A stretch of 64,000 nucleotides of DNA from an uncultured Oceanospirillaceae bacterium (GTDB lineage: Bacteria > Pseudomonadota > Gammaproteobacteria > Pseudomonadales > Balneatricaceae). The DNA lies in NCBI GenBank assembly GCA_937136055.1, contig CAKZOD010000087.1:61183-125182 (forward strand), in the 5' to 3' direction. Of the stretch, positions 24,822-34,602 are shown piece after piece. Positions within the stretch are counted from its first letter, which is position 1. Every line of letters begins with the position of its first letter. Below the pieces are notes generated by a model. That model saw nothing but the letters and a program-made list of their open reading frames with translations, searched no databases and was not told the DNA's origin. The position numbers were made by a program, and so were the translations under genes.

Positions 24822-25262
24822 ATGCGTTATTTACATACTATGGTTAGAGTTAACAACCTAGAAAAATCGTTACACTTCTATTGTGATCTACTTGGTCTAG
24901 TTGAAGTTAAACGTACAGACAATGAGCAAGGACGCTTTAGCTTAATCTTTCTTGCTGACCCAGAAAATGCTGAGCAAGCCAAAGAAACACAAAGCCCGGT
25001 GCTAGAACTTACTTACAACTGGGATACTGAAGTTTATGATGAGGGCAGAAACTTCGGACACCTCGCATACGAAGTTGATGATGTTTACGCTATTTGTGAA
25101 AAGCTACAAAATGCTGGCGTAACAATTAACCGCCCACCAAGGGATGGTTGGATGGCTTTTATTCGCTCCCCCGATGGTGTATCAATTGAATTGTTGCAAA
25201 AAGGTGAGCACCTTGCACCTGCAGAACCTTGGGCATCTATGGAAAATACCGGTAAGTGGTAA
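24822..25262 (+). CDS. Glyoxalase I-like VOC protein
   Basis: A 146-residue vicinal-oxygen-chelate protein close to lactoylglutathione lyase: MRYLHTMVRVNNLEKSLHFYCDLLGL, then ELTYNWDTEVYDEGRNFGHLAYEV and FIRSPDGVSIELLQKG, carrying the expected metal-binding His and Glu positions. It may detoxify methylglyoxal with glutathione, or be a paralogue with another substrate. The frame is open back to an ATG at 24759 inside the palindromic element's right end, but the conserved domain starts at the ATG at 24822, which is chosen. The insertion of the element just upstream could have altered its promoter. Confidence 0.86.
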   Translation: MRYLHTMVRVNNLEKSLHFYCDLLGLVEVKRTDNEQGRFSLIFLADPENAEQAKETQSPVLELTYNWDTEVYDEGRNFGHLAYEVDDVYAICEKLQNAGVTINRPPRDGWMAFIRSPDGVSIELLQKGEHLAPAEPWASMENTGKW

Positions 25263-25300
25263 TTGTAAACGTTACGCTAAACGATGCTCCTGTGATTTAG

Positions 25301-26047
25301 ATGAGTAAAATTCTCTCATTCTTCAAAAAAAAGCCTAAATCAAACACTACTGATTTGGGCTTTGAATATGAAATAAAGCGCAGCCGCCGCAAATCTTTAT
25401 GTATCCAGATAAAGCGCGGGCAAGTAAGAGTACTAGCCCCCGTTCGCTACCCTTTGATTCACATCTCTGATTTTGTTCAGCAAAAACAACATTGGATACA
25501 TAAGAAGCTAGCCGAACAACAACTTGCTCAAGAACTTCGCAAAGATTTAAGCTCTGCTGATCAACTTCTCTATAAAGGGGAAAATTACCAAGTTGATTAT
25601 CAGCGCGATCGGCAATTTAAGCTAATCATCGACAATCAGAAAATCACCCTGTTCATCCCCAATAGCGTGCAAACACAAAATATCGAGCGCTATAAAAAGC
25701 AAAAAATAGCCCTCTGGCTCAAACAACAGGCAAATAGCGATTTCCCAACACGGCTTGAAAAACTGAGCAATCAAACATCGTTAACGCCGAATGGGTTAAC
25801 AATCAAGCAGTACAAAGCACGCTGGGGAAGCTGTAATAATAAAGGCCATATCAACCTGAACTACTTGTTGATGATGACCCCTGATTTCGTGATCGACTAT
25901 GTCATTATTCATGAGCTCTGCCATTTAGAACATATGAATCATTCGGCACAGTTTTGGCAATTAGTGGCTTATCACTGCCCACACTTTAAAGAAGCTAAAC
26001 AATGGCTTAAGCAAAACTCCCAACAACTACACGCTTTTCATGATTAG
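25301..26047 (+). CDS. YgjP-like zinc metallopeptidase (DUF45/M48-like)
   Basis: A 248-residue predicted metallopeptidase. The zinc motif HELCHLEHMNHSAQFW sits near residues 204-219 (HExxH plus a third His), preceded by the family signature RWGSCNNKGHINLNYLLMM. The N-terminal half has the YEIKRSRRKSLCIQI strand pattern of DUF45 proteins. There is no signal peptide, so it is cytosolic. The role is unknown; the family is linked to SprT/WLM-type proteases. Followed by the elaA gene after 8 nt, likely one operon. Confidence 0.85.
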   Translation: MSKILSFFKKKPKSNTTDLGFEYEIKRSRRKSLCIQIKRGQVRVLAPVRYPLIHISDFVQQKQHWIHKKLAEQQLAQELRKDLSSADQLLYKGENYQVDYQRDRQFKLIIDNQKITLFIPNSVQTQNIERYKKQKIALWLKQQANSDFPTRLEKLSNQTSLTPNGLTIKQYKARWGSCNNKGHINLNYLLMMTPDFVIDYVIIHELCHLEHMNHSAQFWQLVAYHCPHFKEAKQWLKQNSQQLHAFHD

Positions 26048-26055
26048 GAGCCGCA

Positions 26056-26532
26056 ATGTTAGATTGGTACTGTAAGAAATTTCACCAGCTAAGTACGACA
26101 GAGCTTTATGCCATTATCAAAGCTCGCCAAGATGTATTTGTGATTGAGCAGCAGTGCATCTATCCCGATCTAGACGGGCTAGATCACGATTGTTGGCACT
26201 TATTTGCTCTCGCAACAAAAGAGCATTCACAGACAAATGATGATTGCACAATAGCTGCTTACTTAAGAATTTTGCCACCTGGGCTACACTATCCTCAAGC
26301 TGCATTTGGTAGAGTATTAACCACATCCAGTGCAAGAGGCCTTGGCGCAGGCAAACAGCTTGTTCATAAAGCTATTGAGAAAATTCACGCCGAATACCCT
26401 TCTCAAGAGATCAAAATCTCCGCTCAGCTATACTTGCAGGATTTCTACCAAAGTTTTGGTTTTAAACAAATCAGCGAGATTTATGATGAGGATGAAATCG
26501 ATCATATCGACATGCTCATCCAAGCTAAATAA
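26056..26532 (+). CDS. elaA: GNAT acetyltransferase ElaA
   Basis: A 158-residue GCN5-related N-acetyltransferase of the ElaA group: LYAIIKARQDVFVIEQQCIYPDLDGLDHDCWHL, AYLRILPPG, GRVLTTSSARGLGAGKQL (acetyl-CoA loop) and FYQSFGFKQ. The substrate is unknown. Directly follows the YgjP-like gene and ends in a shared hairpin with the convergent chemoreceptor gene. Confidence 0.87.
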   Translation: MLDWYCKKFHQLSTTELYAIIKARQDVFVIEQQCIYPDLDGLDHDCWHLFALATKEHSQTNDDCTIAAYLRILPPGLHYPQAAFGRVLTTSSARGLGAGKQLVHKAIEKIHAEYPSQEIKISAQLYLQDFYQSFGFKQISEIYDEDEIDHIDMLIQAK

Positions 26533-26552
26533 CCCTAAGATTAACGCAAAAA

Positions 26553-26583
26553 AGCGCCTTTTTAATCATTCTAAAAAGGCGCT
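26553..26583. terminator. Bidirectional terminator between elaA and the chemoreceptor gene
   Basis: AGCGCCTTTTTA (26553-26564) pairs perfectly with TAAAAAGGCGCT (26572-26583), loop of 7 nt, with A and T runs on the two sides as expected of a bidirectional terminator. Confidence 0.88.
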
Positions 26584-26589
26584 GCTAGT

Positions 26590-28236
26590 TTATGAAGTTG
26601 CTTGAGGGGTCTTAGAGTAACGAGATATTACCTGCTGTAATTCATCAGATAGCTCAAATAATCGACCACTTTCTTCAGAGATTTGTTCAGCCACTTCACT
26701 TGATTCATTCGAAGCGTGCTGCAGCGTGGTCAACGATTTATTTATCTCTTCCGAGACACTGGTTTGCTGTTCCGATGCTGTGGCAATTAAAGTATTCATT
26801 TGCGTAATACCTTTTACTGATTTAGCAATCGTATCTAATGCTTGCCCTGCCTCTTCAGCTCGCTCACCAGCACCTTCTGCTTTGGCTTGACCGGTTGCCA
26901 TCGCAGTTACCGCATTACGGGTACCCTCTTGTAAACTCTCTATTGCTTGTTGAATTTCTTGAGTTGATGTTTGGGTGCGTTGCGCTAAGTTTCTTACTTC
27001 ATCTGCAACAACGGCAAACCCACGCCCTTGCTCACCCGCTCTTGCTGCCTCAATCGCTGCGTTAAGTGCTAGCAAGTTAGTTTGCTCGGCAATTCCTTTA
27101 ATCACATCTACGATAGAACCAATACTTTCACTATCGGCCTCTAAAGATTTAATACTCACCGAAACGTTTTGCACATCACTTACCAACGCATTAGTTGCTT
27201 GTACTGCCTGTGCTGCAACCTGATTACCCGACTCTGCTTCCTCGCTTGTTTCGCGTGCACCGGAATCTGCTTCACTAGCATTTTTCGAGATTTCTTGTGC
27301 GGTAGATACCATTTCATTCATCGCAGCAGCTACTTGCTCTATTTCCCTGCGCTGTGTATTAATACTCTTATTTGCATTATTACTCACCGCTGTCATTTTG
27401 TTAGCGGATTCTGATAAATCACCCGTAGTATTCGTAATACTGTTAATCAGCTCACGCATCTGCAGCATCATTTCATTAAAACTGCTAGCGATTGATCCTA
27501 ACTCGTTATTGCCTTTTACATTAAGCTGCTTATTTAAATCAGAGTTTTCTACAATCGAAACAATAGTACGATGAATGTGGTTAAGAGGTACGATTAATGA
27601 ATTACGCATAAGTATGCCCAACCCGACGAGTATGCCTGATAGAAGCAAACCTACCACTGTCAAAATAACTAAAAAGCTATTATAGCTTGCCTCTATAGTT
27701 GCTTTTTCAACTTGAGCCACCTGCAGCTGGAGATTAACTAACTCTGTAATTTTTTCACTGATAGGGTCTATATCTTGATAAAGGGGGCCGTCTAAGTGAT
27801 TGAGCTTGCCCTGCGCATTACCCGTTAACTTAGCAAGTTCAACATGTACATTTGCCAACGCTGCATTGGCTTTAGTGAAGAGCGCCTCGGCTTCGTTTGC
27901 TAACTTACCCTCATCAACGGTCAGCTCTGTCGACATGTATTTTTGCCACAGCTCGGTAATTTGGCTCTCAGATGTTTTAATCCCCTGGCCTGCTTCTTCA
28001 ACAGTGATTATGCCCGCATTCGCTTTATTAATCGCATCAATAACAAAGACTGCATAGTTATCGGCGATGGTCTTTAAATCTTCTAAGGGGACAACACGGT
28101 CATTATAAATGCGTTCAACACCGGTATTGGTTTTATTTAGCTGATTAAGCATGAACACAGAAAGTAATATTATCGATACGATAGGAACTATCAATAGGGC
28201 AAGGAGTTTTGATTTTATTGAGACATCTTTTAACAT
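26590..28236 (-). CDS. Methyl-accepting chemotaxis protein with four-helix-bundle sensor
   Basis: A 548-residue chemoreceptor. The first transmembrane helix ([20 protein letters not shown], residues 12-31) is followed by a helical periplasmic domain of about 150 residues of the 4HB type, a second helix ([19 protein letters not shown]), a HAMP domain and the signalling domain. The hairpin tip is [35 protein letters not shown]. The longer frame starts at a TTG at 28251 that lies in the AAGGA; the ATG at 28236 follows it at correct spacing. The ligand is unknown. There is no C-terminal CheR-binding pentapeptide. Confidence 0.93.
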   Translation of the reverse strand: MLKDVSIKSKLLALLIVPIVSIILLSVFMLNQLNKTNTGVERIYNDRVVPLEDLKTIADNYAVFVIDAINKANAGIITVEEAGQGIKTSESQITELWQKYMSTELTVDEGKLANEAEALFTKANAALANVHVELAKLTGNAQGKLNHLDGPLYQDIDPISEKITELVNLQLQVAQVEKATIEASYNSFLVILTVVGLLLSGILVGLGILMRNSLIVPLNHIHRTIVSIVENSDLNKQLNVKGNNELGSIASSFNEMMLQMRELINSITNTTGDLSESANKMTAVSNNANKSINTQRREIEQVAAAMNEMVSTAQEISKNASEADSGARETSEEAESGNQVAAQAVQATNALVSDVQNVSVSIKSLEADSESIGSIVDVIKGIAEQTNLLALNAAIEAARAGEQGRGFAVVADEVRNLAQRTQTSTQEIQQAIESLQEGTRNAVTAMATGQAKAEGAGERAEEAGQALDTIAKSVKGITQMNTLIATASEQQTSVSEEINKSLTTLQHASNESSEVAEQISEESGRLFELSDELQQVISRYSKTPQATS

Positions 28237-28251
28237 CGTCTTTTCCTTCAA

Positions 28252-28753
28252 CAGTGAATTTCAAATAACTGTCATTTAGTATAGACACAAAATTTTATTT
28301 ATATGCGTACACCAAATGTTTTTTGAAACCGGAAGATCAATTAACTCTTTCTTCTCTAATTGCTTTTTATTTAACGCTCGCTAAACGTTAATTCTTTATT
28401 AATATTTAGATTCCTTATTAATCTAACGTTTTTAATTCTTTGGTTAATAATATATTAATATTCAATGCACGAAATGGGCTACAGCCCTTGAAAAACAGCA
28501 CCTAAAACAAGATCACTTTGATCAAGAAACTGTAAACTATCTTATATAATTAGCTTTTTATCTAATAGACTTACAAATAGCCTATTAAATATTATCGGTA
28601 ATTAATAGCTTTTTATTAACATTTTAATATCTGATTAATAATCAAAAACATAGACATTAACCAAAAATAAACAAATAATTAACAAAAAATAAACAGAAAG
28701 AGAAAGGAAGATTATTAAAGGAAATTTGAAAGGAAGTTAAAACGACATCTTAG
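28252..28753. other. Very AT-rich intergenic region, no gene seen
   Basis: About 500 bp upstream of the chemoreceptor gene, dominated by TTAAT/ATTAA motifs and A-rich near-repeats (AAAATAAACA occurs twice in 28663-28692). A small hairpin GGGCTACAGCCC lies near 28475-28486, and the decamer AGCTTTTTAT occurs twice. There is no ORF with a ribosome site. It must hold the chemoreceptor promoter; I saw no good FliA box. Confidence 0.45.
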
Positions 28754-28792
28754 AAAGCCGGACTAAATTACTCTCTATCCGGCTTTTCAATT
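28754..28792. terminator. Terminator hairpin with stronger T-run on the plus strand
   Basis: AAAGCCGGA (28754-28762) pairs with TCCGGCTTT (28778-28786). It follows the rarD stop on the minus strand by about 30 bp, but the T-rich tail is better on the plus strand, where no gene precedes it. Confidence 0.6.
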
Positions 28793-28818
28793 AGTTTTTA
28801 CCTAGGCATCTTATTGCT

Positions 28819-29706
28819 TTAAGTTTTTACCTTTTTCGATTGGCGCCAGATATCAAATACAAACAAAATAAGCGCAGCCCAAATAAAAGCAAAAGTTGTT
28901 AGCTTAGTTTGATCAAGCTCTTCTGAAAACAATGTAATTGCCATTATAAACATCGCACTTGGGCCTATATATTGAAATAACCCCAACATATAAAACGGAA
29001 TACGCGTCGCAGCTGCAGAGAATGCTAATAAAGGTAAAGTAGTCACTATACCTGCACAGATTAGCACCGCATTTAGGGATAGCTCATTACTACTAAAGTT
29101 AGCGGTTTCACTTGAGAGTTGCGCCCAATACAACAAAGCAATAGGCAGTAGAATGGTGGTTTCTACAAACAGACCAGTCACCGCTTTTAAATTTACTTTT
29201 TTCTTTAGCAGCCCATAGATACCAAAAGAACCTGCTAATAACAACGAAACCCAAGGAATAGAGCCGTAAACAACTAACTGAATTATAACGCCTAATGTTG
29301 CCAGGCCAACGGCAAAAAGCTGTAATTTAGGTAGCCTTTCTCGCAGGAAGATCATTCCTAACGCCACATTTAATAAAGGGTTTATAAAATAACCTAAGCT
29401 CGCTTCTAAGAGCCTTCCATCATTCACAGCCCAAATAAAAATGAGCCAATTAAAGCCTACTAATATAGATGTACAAGCCAGTACTGAAAGCTGCTTAGGC
29501 ATCTTCAGCAATTTTTTCACTTCAGCCACTTGCCCGCCAATAACCACCATTAAAAGTAGCAGCGCAAAAGACCAAATAATCCGGTGCATTAGAATTTCAG
29601 GTGCGGGAATATAATCAATATACTTGAAATAGAGCGGAGCTATCCCCCATAAGCTGTAAGCCGTTAAAGCGTAAATAACGCCTTTATTAAATTCACTTTT
29701 TTCCAT
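28819..29706 (-). CDS. rarD: EamA-family permease RarD
   Basis: A 295-residue inner-membrane protein with about ten transmembrane helices. The N-terminus KGVIYALTAYSLWGIAPLYFKYI and the following EILMHRIIWSF, FNWLIFIWAVN and EASLGYFINPL motifs are those of RarD, a drug/metabolite-transporter relative first described as chloramphenicol-sensitive protein. The substrate is unknown. Monocistronic, ending at the hairpin at 28754-28786. Confidence 0.92.
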   Translation of the reverse strand: MEKSEFNKGVIYALTAYSLWGIAPLYFKYIDYIPAPEILMHRIIWSFALLLLMVVIGGQVAEVKKLLKMPKQLSVLACTSILVGFNWLIFIWAVNDGRLLEASLGYFINPLLNVALGMIFLRERLPKLQLFAVGLATLGVIIQLVVYGSIPWVSLLLAGSFGIYGLLKKKVNLKAVTGLFVETTILLPIALLYWAQLSSETANFSSNELSLNAVLICAGIVTTLPLLAFSAAATRIPFYMLGLFQYIGPSAMFIMAITLFSEELDQTKLTTFAFIWAALILFVFDIWRQSKKVKT

Positions 29707-30149
29707 TGTTAGACCTAATTGACTTGCGCGCAGGAGAGTATGAGATGAAAGCTATCGTTTTGTATTCGAATAGATAGTTTTTAAATATAAGAAGACGAGT
29801 ACTGGTATAACAGATATAAATTCTAAGGCAAGCTTTGATTGTAAATTCACCGTAACTATTAAAAAATTAAGCACTTTCTTTGAAAGCACTCTCTCTTAAT
29901 ACTTTTTATTATCTACTTTCATAAACACTTATCACTCACCTTTTTCAATGCGCTAAGCTGTCGCTTCAACTGTAAAAATTCTCCATAAAATCAGTGCTCA
30001 ACATCTTTTCTGATGATAGCTATTTACCCTTTGATTCGACGTGCTATCGTGTAAAATACAACAATGGAGCAACACATCTTATATTGTGCATTTAGCGATA
30101 AATCAATGCGTACCTGTTTAAAATATCTATCTTAAGGATACTGTTTAGT
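29707..30149. other. Divergent promoter region, no gene seen
   Basis: A 440-bp AT-rich gap between divergent rarD and the KfrA-like gene. It contains the near-repeat GCACTTTCTTTGAAAGCACT at 29870-29889. AAGGA at 30135-30139 is the ribosome site of the next gene. Confidence 0.4.
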
Positions 30150-31373
30150 TTGAATCAATCTCAACCTTTTAGCGATCACAACATTAGACAAACGATTGAA
30201 GCTATCAGATCCGATGGTCAAAATGTCACACCTTGGGCAGTGCAATCGCGTTTAGGGGGTGGGGATTTTTTACGCATACAACAAATTATTGACCAGTTTT
30301 TTCCGGCTGTGAATCAACCCGCCCAAGAAGTACCTAGCAATAGTGCAAATAACAATGCTAGCCAAATGAGCTTCACTGCGCCAACAAATACCTCTCATCG
30401 CGCAGCCCACAAATCGCCAGCAGCTCCTTTATCATCTACAAGAGACAAACCTAGCAATCAAGATTTTATTGATAAGCAGATGCCGACAGATATCGAAGCG
30501 TCCATGTACAACATGCAAACTGCACTAGGGCAAATGGCTAATCAGATCTGGAGCGATGCGGCGGATAATGCGCAAGAGCAAGTCAGAGGAAAATTGTTTA
30601 GCGCACAGCAAGCACATGAGGAAGCTAAACAATCACTTGAAGAAGCATTGGCGGTTAACAAACAGATGGAATCAACGATCCATCAGTTAAGTGATCAAAC
30701 AGAGCAGCTTAATCATGACTATCAAACAACGGTCAAAAAGCTAAAGAGTGAGCAGCAAGCTCTACAAGATACTCTGGTTGAACGTGATCGACTACAACAA
30801 AATGTAGAGAATTTAGAAAGCGAAAACCAGGCACTAGAACAAAAGGCATTTAACTCCAATATTGAAGCGGCGAAAGCGCAAGGCCTCGCTGATATTATAA
30901 AAGAGCAGCTGGCACTTGCGAAACAGTCTGAAAAGCAATTGCAAAAAGCACTTGATCGCTCTGAGAAAAAAGTTAACGAGCTCAATCGAGAACTACACTC
31001 TTCAGGCCAGTCATTGCGGGATGAGTTACGTGATAGGCAGATCCCAATGCATCCGCCTAAACGCCCTAAACCAACGCCAGAGCAAATTAACCAACAATAT
31101 CCGCCGCAAGAACTACCTAGCCCAAGTGCTGCGGACATAAAACCTGCTCAGCCACTTGCGCCTAGCGCTGCTGAACCGCAAAATGAAGCGATTAGACAAA
31201 TACCAGCTGCAGCAGCGACACCTGTACCGCCGCCAAAGGGCAGTTCTATTGAAGATTTAGGGCATAGTTTAGTACTCAATCGCGCGCACAAAGCATCACA
31301 AGCTAAAACACGTACTTTGACAGATAAACTGTTTGATCGAAAAAAACACCCTTTTAAAAATAAAAAGAAATAG
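30150..31373 (+). CDS. KfrA-like DNA-binding coiled-coil protein
   Basis: A 407-residue protein in three parts. Residues 5-48 resemble the KfrA N-terminal DNA-binding domain (IRQTIEAIRSDGQNVTPWAVQSRLGGGDFLRIQQIID). Residues about 115-285 are a long alpha-helical coiled coil rich in Q, E, K and L. The C-terminal third is proline-rich (PPKRPKPTPEQINQQYPPQE) with a basic end. KfrA proteins help plasmid partition and transcriptional control; chromosomal relatives are of unknown role. The start is TTG at 30150 with AAGGA 10 nt upstream. No replication or partition genes are near, so a plasmid origin of this region is not supported. Confidence 0.72.
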   Translation: MNQSQPFSDHNIRQTIEAIRSDGQNVTPWAVQSRLGGGDFLRIQQIIDQFFPAVNQPAQEVPSNSANNNASQMSFTAPTNTSHRAAHKSPAAPLSSTRDKPSNQDFIDKQMPTDIEASMYNMQTALGQMANQIWSDAADNAQEQVRGKLFSAQQAHEEAKQSLEEALAVNKQMESTIHQLSDQTEQLNHDYQTTVKKLKSEQQALQDTLVERDRLQQNVENLESENQALEQKAFNSNIEAAKAQGLADIIKEQLALAKQSEKQLQKALDRSEKKVNELNRELHSSGQSLRDELRDRQIPMHPPKRPKPTPEQINQQYPPQELPSPSAADIKPAQPLAPSAAEPQNEAIRQIPAAAATPVPPPKGSSIEDLGHSLVLNRAHKASQAKTRTLTDKLFDRKKHPFKNKKK

Positions 31374-31454
31374 CCCCTTAGAGGTATCAACCAACTTCAA
31401 GGGATTTTTTACAAACTTTGAAGCAGTTACCTCTATCGCTATATAGAGGTCTTA
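31374..31454. other. Short gap with weak hairpin
   Basis: CCCTT and AAGGG near 31376 and 31399, followed by a T6 run, may form a weak terminator for the KfrA-like gene. Confidence 0.35.
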
Positions 31455-33068
31455 ATGTTTCACAACCCTAGTAATACCTACCCTTACCCATCTCGAAGAA
31501 CAGCCACCTATGCCAAAAACGGTATGGTATCGACAACTCAATCACAAGCCGCACAAGCGGGATTAGCCGTGCTGCAACGCGGTGGCAATGCAGTAGATGC
31601 CGCTATTGCAACCGCAGCTGCGCTGACAGTCGTTGAACCCACCAGCAATGGAATTGGCGGCGATGCATTCGCACTGGTGTGGATGAAAGGGGAACTGCAT
31701 GGCCTAAATGCAAGTGGCCCTAGCCCTAAAGCGCTTAATGCTGAGCGAGTTAAAGCTCTAGGTCATAACGAAATGCCCTTGCACGGCTGGTTACCTGTCA
31801 CAATACCTGGATGCCCAAGCGCATGGAATTTACTTGCAAAGCGATTTGGCAATTTACCTTTAAGTGACACTCTTAGCGCTGCTATTAAACTTGCACGTGA
31901 AGGCTTTGTTGTATCCCCTACTATTGCGGCTCAATGGCAACAAGCTGCTGACATTGATGATAAAGAGGAAAACCTGACAGCAACAGCGCATTGGCGAAGC
32001 TGTTTCTTAAATAACGGCAAAGCACCAAAAGCAGGAGACATTGTTACACTTGCTGATCATGCTGACACTCTTGAAACTATTGCAAATACCGATGCACAAG
32101 CTTTCTATCGAGGTAGTATTGCCAAGAAAATAATTGAACACGCCAGTAACACAGGGGGTTATCTTAGCGCTGAAGATTTGGCCAGCTACGAAGCTCAATG
32201 GGTTGAGCCTATTAGTGTTAATTATAAAGGCTACGATATCTGGGAAATCCCACCAAATGGGCAAGGTATGCTAGCATTAATGGCACTTAATATCCTAAAA
32301 ACACTCCCTCAAGAACAACGCGAGAGCTGCGATACCTATCACAAACAAATAGAAGCGATGAAGCTCGCCTATGTAGATGGGCAAAAGTACATCACCCAAG
32401 AAGACAAGATGGCCGTTAAAGTCATTGATATGCTCAGCGACTCGTATGCTGATCAGCGCCGCCAATTAATTACTGACACAGCAATGCTGCCAAAGCACGG
32501 CAAGCCAGTTTCTGGCGGGACAGTTTATCTTGCTACTGCTGATAACGAAGGCAACATGGTGTCTTTTATTCAGAGTAACTTCCATGACTTTGGCTCAAGA
32601 GTTGTCATACCTAATACAGGTATCTGCTTGCAAAATCGCGGTCGTAGCTTTTCGCTAAACCCCAAGGATGCAAACTACTTAGAAGGGGCAAAAAAGACAT
32701 TACACACAATCATTCCCGGCTTTGTTACTAAAGAGAACCAAGCAATTAGTGCCTTTGGCGTTATGGGTGGTTTCATGCAACCTCAAGGGCACGTACAAGT
32801 CATCACTAATATGATTGATTTTAAAATGAACCCGCAAAGCGCCTTGGACGCACCAAGGTGGCAATGGCTTAAAGAACGAGAGGTAGCTATTGAACATCAA
32901 GCTCCACCTTTTATTGCCCAAGGCCTGAAAAATAAAGGCCATGATATTAATATCTTAGCAGATGCTGAAAGCTTTGGTCGTGGCCAGATTATCGTACGTG
33001 ACCCTACGACAGGGGTACTTTGTGGAGGCACGGAGCCCAGAGCAGATGGCTATATAGCTGCTTTTTAA
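31455..33068 (+). CDS. Gamma-glutamyltransferase family protein, probably cytosolic
   Basis: A 537-residue Ntn-hydrolase of the gamma-glutamyltranspeptidase family. The N-terminal part has GMVSTTQSQAAQAGLAVLQRGGNAVDAAIATAAALTVVEP, and GIGGDAFALVWMKG follows. The autocatalytic site that makes the small subunit is GGTVYLATAD, with the nucleophile Thr after GG near residue 355. The precursor has no signal peptide, unlike periplasmic Ggt, and resembles the YwrD-type cytosolic group. It could cleave glutathione or other gamma-glutamyl compounds, or act as an acylase. Confidence 0.88.
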   Translation: MFHNPSNTYPYPSRRTATYAKNGMVSTTQSQAAQAGLAVLQRGGNAVDAAIATAAALTVVEPTSNGIGGDAFALVWMKGELHGLNASGPSPKALNAERVKALGHNEMPLHGWLPVTIPGCPSAWNLLAKRFGNLPLSDTLSAAIKLAREGFVVSPTIAAQWQQAADIDDKEENLTATAHWRSCFLNNGKAPKAGDIVTLADHADTLETIANTDAQAFYRGSIAKKIIEHASNTGGYLSAEDLASYEAQWVEPISVNYKGYDIWEIPPNGQGMLALMALNILKTLPQEQRESCDTYHKQIEAMKLAYVDGQKYITQEDKMAVKVIDMLSDSYADQRRQLITDTAMLPKHGKPVSGGTVYLATADNEGNMVSFIQSNFHDFGSRVVIPNTGICLQNRGRSFSLNPKDANYLEGAKKTLHTIIPGFVTKENQAISAFGVMGGFMQPQGHVQVITNMIDFKMNPQSALDAPRWQWLKEREVAIEHQAPPFIAQGLKNKGHDINILADAESFGRGQIIVRDPTTGVLCGGTEPRADGYIAAF

Positions 33069-33600
33069 AAAGTTTACTTTGAACCCTCAGCATTACACTC
33101 TACAGCCATAGCAGTCACTTTGACCTGCAATGGCTGTCACTGCTCCCCTGCAAACTGAATATCCATCTAGCCTGTATATTTTCTCTTCACTGTTAAAAAG
33201 TACGAATATTGCTACTTTTAAAAATTATTTACTCTATTTATAAACACTTCTTGAAATGCTCGTCTAGACTACTGATTACTATCTATTTTTAATCAATTCA
33301 ACAGGTCAAATAATAAGCCATTTTACTAAACAACATTAACTGAATATAAAATGATTTCATTTAATGTTAATACTTTGTATAGTTCCGGTTCATTTAAGCT
33401 GTTTATATACAGAATCTTATTCAGCTTAGCTTAATTTTTTATATTTAGAGGCAGCGAATAAGTCCAAACCTTTCCTGAGCATCAACCTCTCAGGCTAACA
33501 AAACAGGATGTTTGCTTAGCTACTAATTTTATTAGTTCTACCGTTTTACCATTCACTAAATGCCGTACTAGTGAAGATAGACCAGTTACTAGGAGATACT
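33069..33600. other. Long AT-rich intergenic region, no gene seen
   Basis: About 500 bp. CAGCCAT at 33103-33109 and ATGGCTG at 33130-33136 could form a hairpin past the gamma-glutamyltransferase stop, but without a T-run. No frame with a ribosome site was found except at the very end (AGGAG at 33591-33595). Confidence 0.4.
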
Positions 33601-34014
33601 GTGATATTTACACTTGATATTATTGAAATAACTCAGAAGATGGTACCTAGATCCGTACCAGAGTTTGCCAACATGCTCGGTGGCAAAGCTGAGCGATTGG
33701 TTGATTTAAATAACGCCCACTTTGAAAACTATAGGATTGTTGATCACGATTTAGGGGCAATGACTTATATCAACGTCAGCTGTCCGTTTAAATGGGGATA
33801 TTATCGTTTCGAATTTACACTGCACAATAGCCGTATCGACTATCAAAGCGTGACTGATAAGTATGGGAAACCCAATGCAGAAAATACCGGAACCAACCCT
33901 CCTTATTATGCCTACATTGAGTACGAAGTAGATGATATGTGCTTGATTTTCACCTTCAACACATCATCTTTGCAACCACAAAGCAAAGTAATCAAATTGC
34001 TCGTAATGCTATAA
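33601..34014 (+). CDS. Hypothetical protein, 137 residues
   Basis: I do not recognise this protein. It has no signal peptide, mixed alpha/beta character, several aromatic strands (KWGYYRFEFTLHN, YYAYIEYEV, CLIFTFNTS) and two cysteines. The longest frame begins at a GTG at 33571 without a ribosome site; GTG 33601 has AGGAG at 33591-33595 with 5-nt spacing and is chosen. It is isolated by long non-coding flanks and ends at a shared hairpin with the convergent RNA methyltransferase gene. Codon use is like the neighbours. Confidence 0.6.
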   Translation: MIFTLDIIEITQKMVPRSVPEFANMLGGKAERLVDLNNAHFENYRIVDHDLGAMTYINVSCPFKWGYYRFEFTLHNSRIDYQSVTDKYGKPNAENTGTNPPYYAYIEYEVDDMCLIFTFNTSSLQPQSKVIKLLVML

Positions 34015-34045
34015 GCCTCGATATTAGGGACAATAGACATAACAG

Positions 34046-34083
34046 TAAAAGGTACTTAACGAAGTTTTTTTAAGCACCTTTTA
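34046..34083. terminator. Hairpin between convergent genes
   Basis: TAAAAGGTACTTAA (34046-34059) pairs with TTAAGCACCTTTTA (34070-34083) with one mismatch. The right arm overlaps the last codons of the RNA methyltransferase gene. Confidence 0.5.
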
Positions 34084-34594
34084 CACTCACTTTATTATTC
34101 GTATCTCGACTGCTCACTATCAACTCATCATTAAAATCCATATAACGCTGCTTAGCCAAACGATCGTACAAAAGCACATTGACACTCGCCGCAAGGTTCA
34201 TACAACCGATAGTAGGCACATAAACAACTGCATCTGCATTATCCACCAACTTTTGGCTTACGCTACTATCTTCAGCGCCAAAGACATAAATCGCTTCATC
34301 AGGGTGTTCAAAATCCGGTAGTGGTATCGCCCCTTCCACAAGATCCACGCACACTAACTTACGCCCATCCTTTTTATAATCGATAAAGTTATCCACTGGC
34401 TGTAGCGGAATATGCTCACTGACATTTTTAGTATCCGTATAAAACTTAGCTGCGCGATCGTAGCGCTGGCCTGTATACAACACTTGATCCACTTGATAAC
34501 AACCTGCCGCACGCATTACAGCCCCGACATTAGTTGGGCTTTTAGGATCTGTTAAACCAATAAACACACTGTGTTTTTTATCTTTACTTTGCAT
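34070..34594 (-). CDS. SpoU/TrmH-family RNA methyltransferase
   Basis: A 174-residue SPOUT methyltransferase that uses S-adenosylmethionine to 2'-O-methylate RNA. It has the knot-fold motifs FIGLTDPKSPTNVGAVMRAAGCYQVD (motif 1), YVFGAEDSSVS (motif 2) and VYVPTIGCMNLAASVNVLLYD (motif 3). The single-domain form without an N-terminal L30e-like domain points to tRNA rather than 23S rRNA, but the target base is unknown. The upstream in-frame start lies inside the previous gene; ATG 34594 has TAAGG 6 nt before it and follows the hydrolase stop by 8 nt, so the two genes are one operon. Confidence 0.87.
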   Translation of the reverse strand: MQSKDKKHSVFIGLTDPKSPTNVGAVMRAAGCYQVDQVLYTGQRYDRAAKFYTDTKNVSEHIPLQPVDNFIDYKKDGRKLVCVDLVEGAIPLPDFEHPDEAIYVFGAEDSSVSQKLVDNADAVVYVPTIGCMNLAASVNVLLYDRLAKQRYMDFNDELIVSSRDTNNKVSVKGA

Positions 34595-34602
34595 GCTAAA
34601 CC

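Noticed and set aside
30722..31138. 138-residue minus-strand frame within the KfrA-like gene
   Set aside because: Ser/Cys-rich translation typical of the antisense of a Q/E/K-rich coiled-coil gene; no ribosome site.
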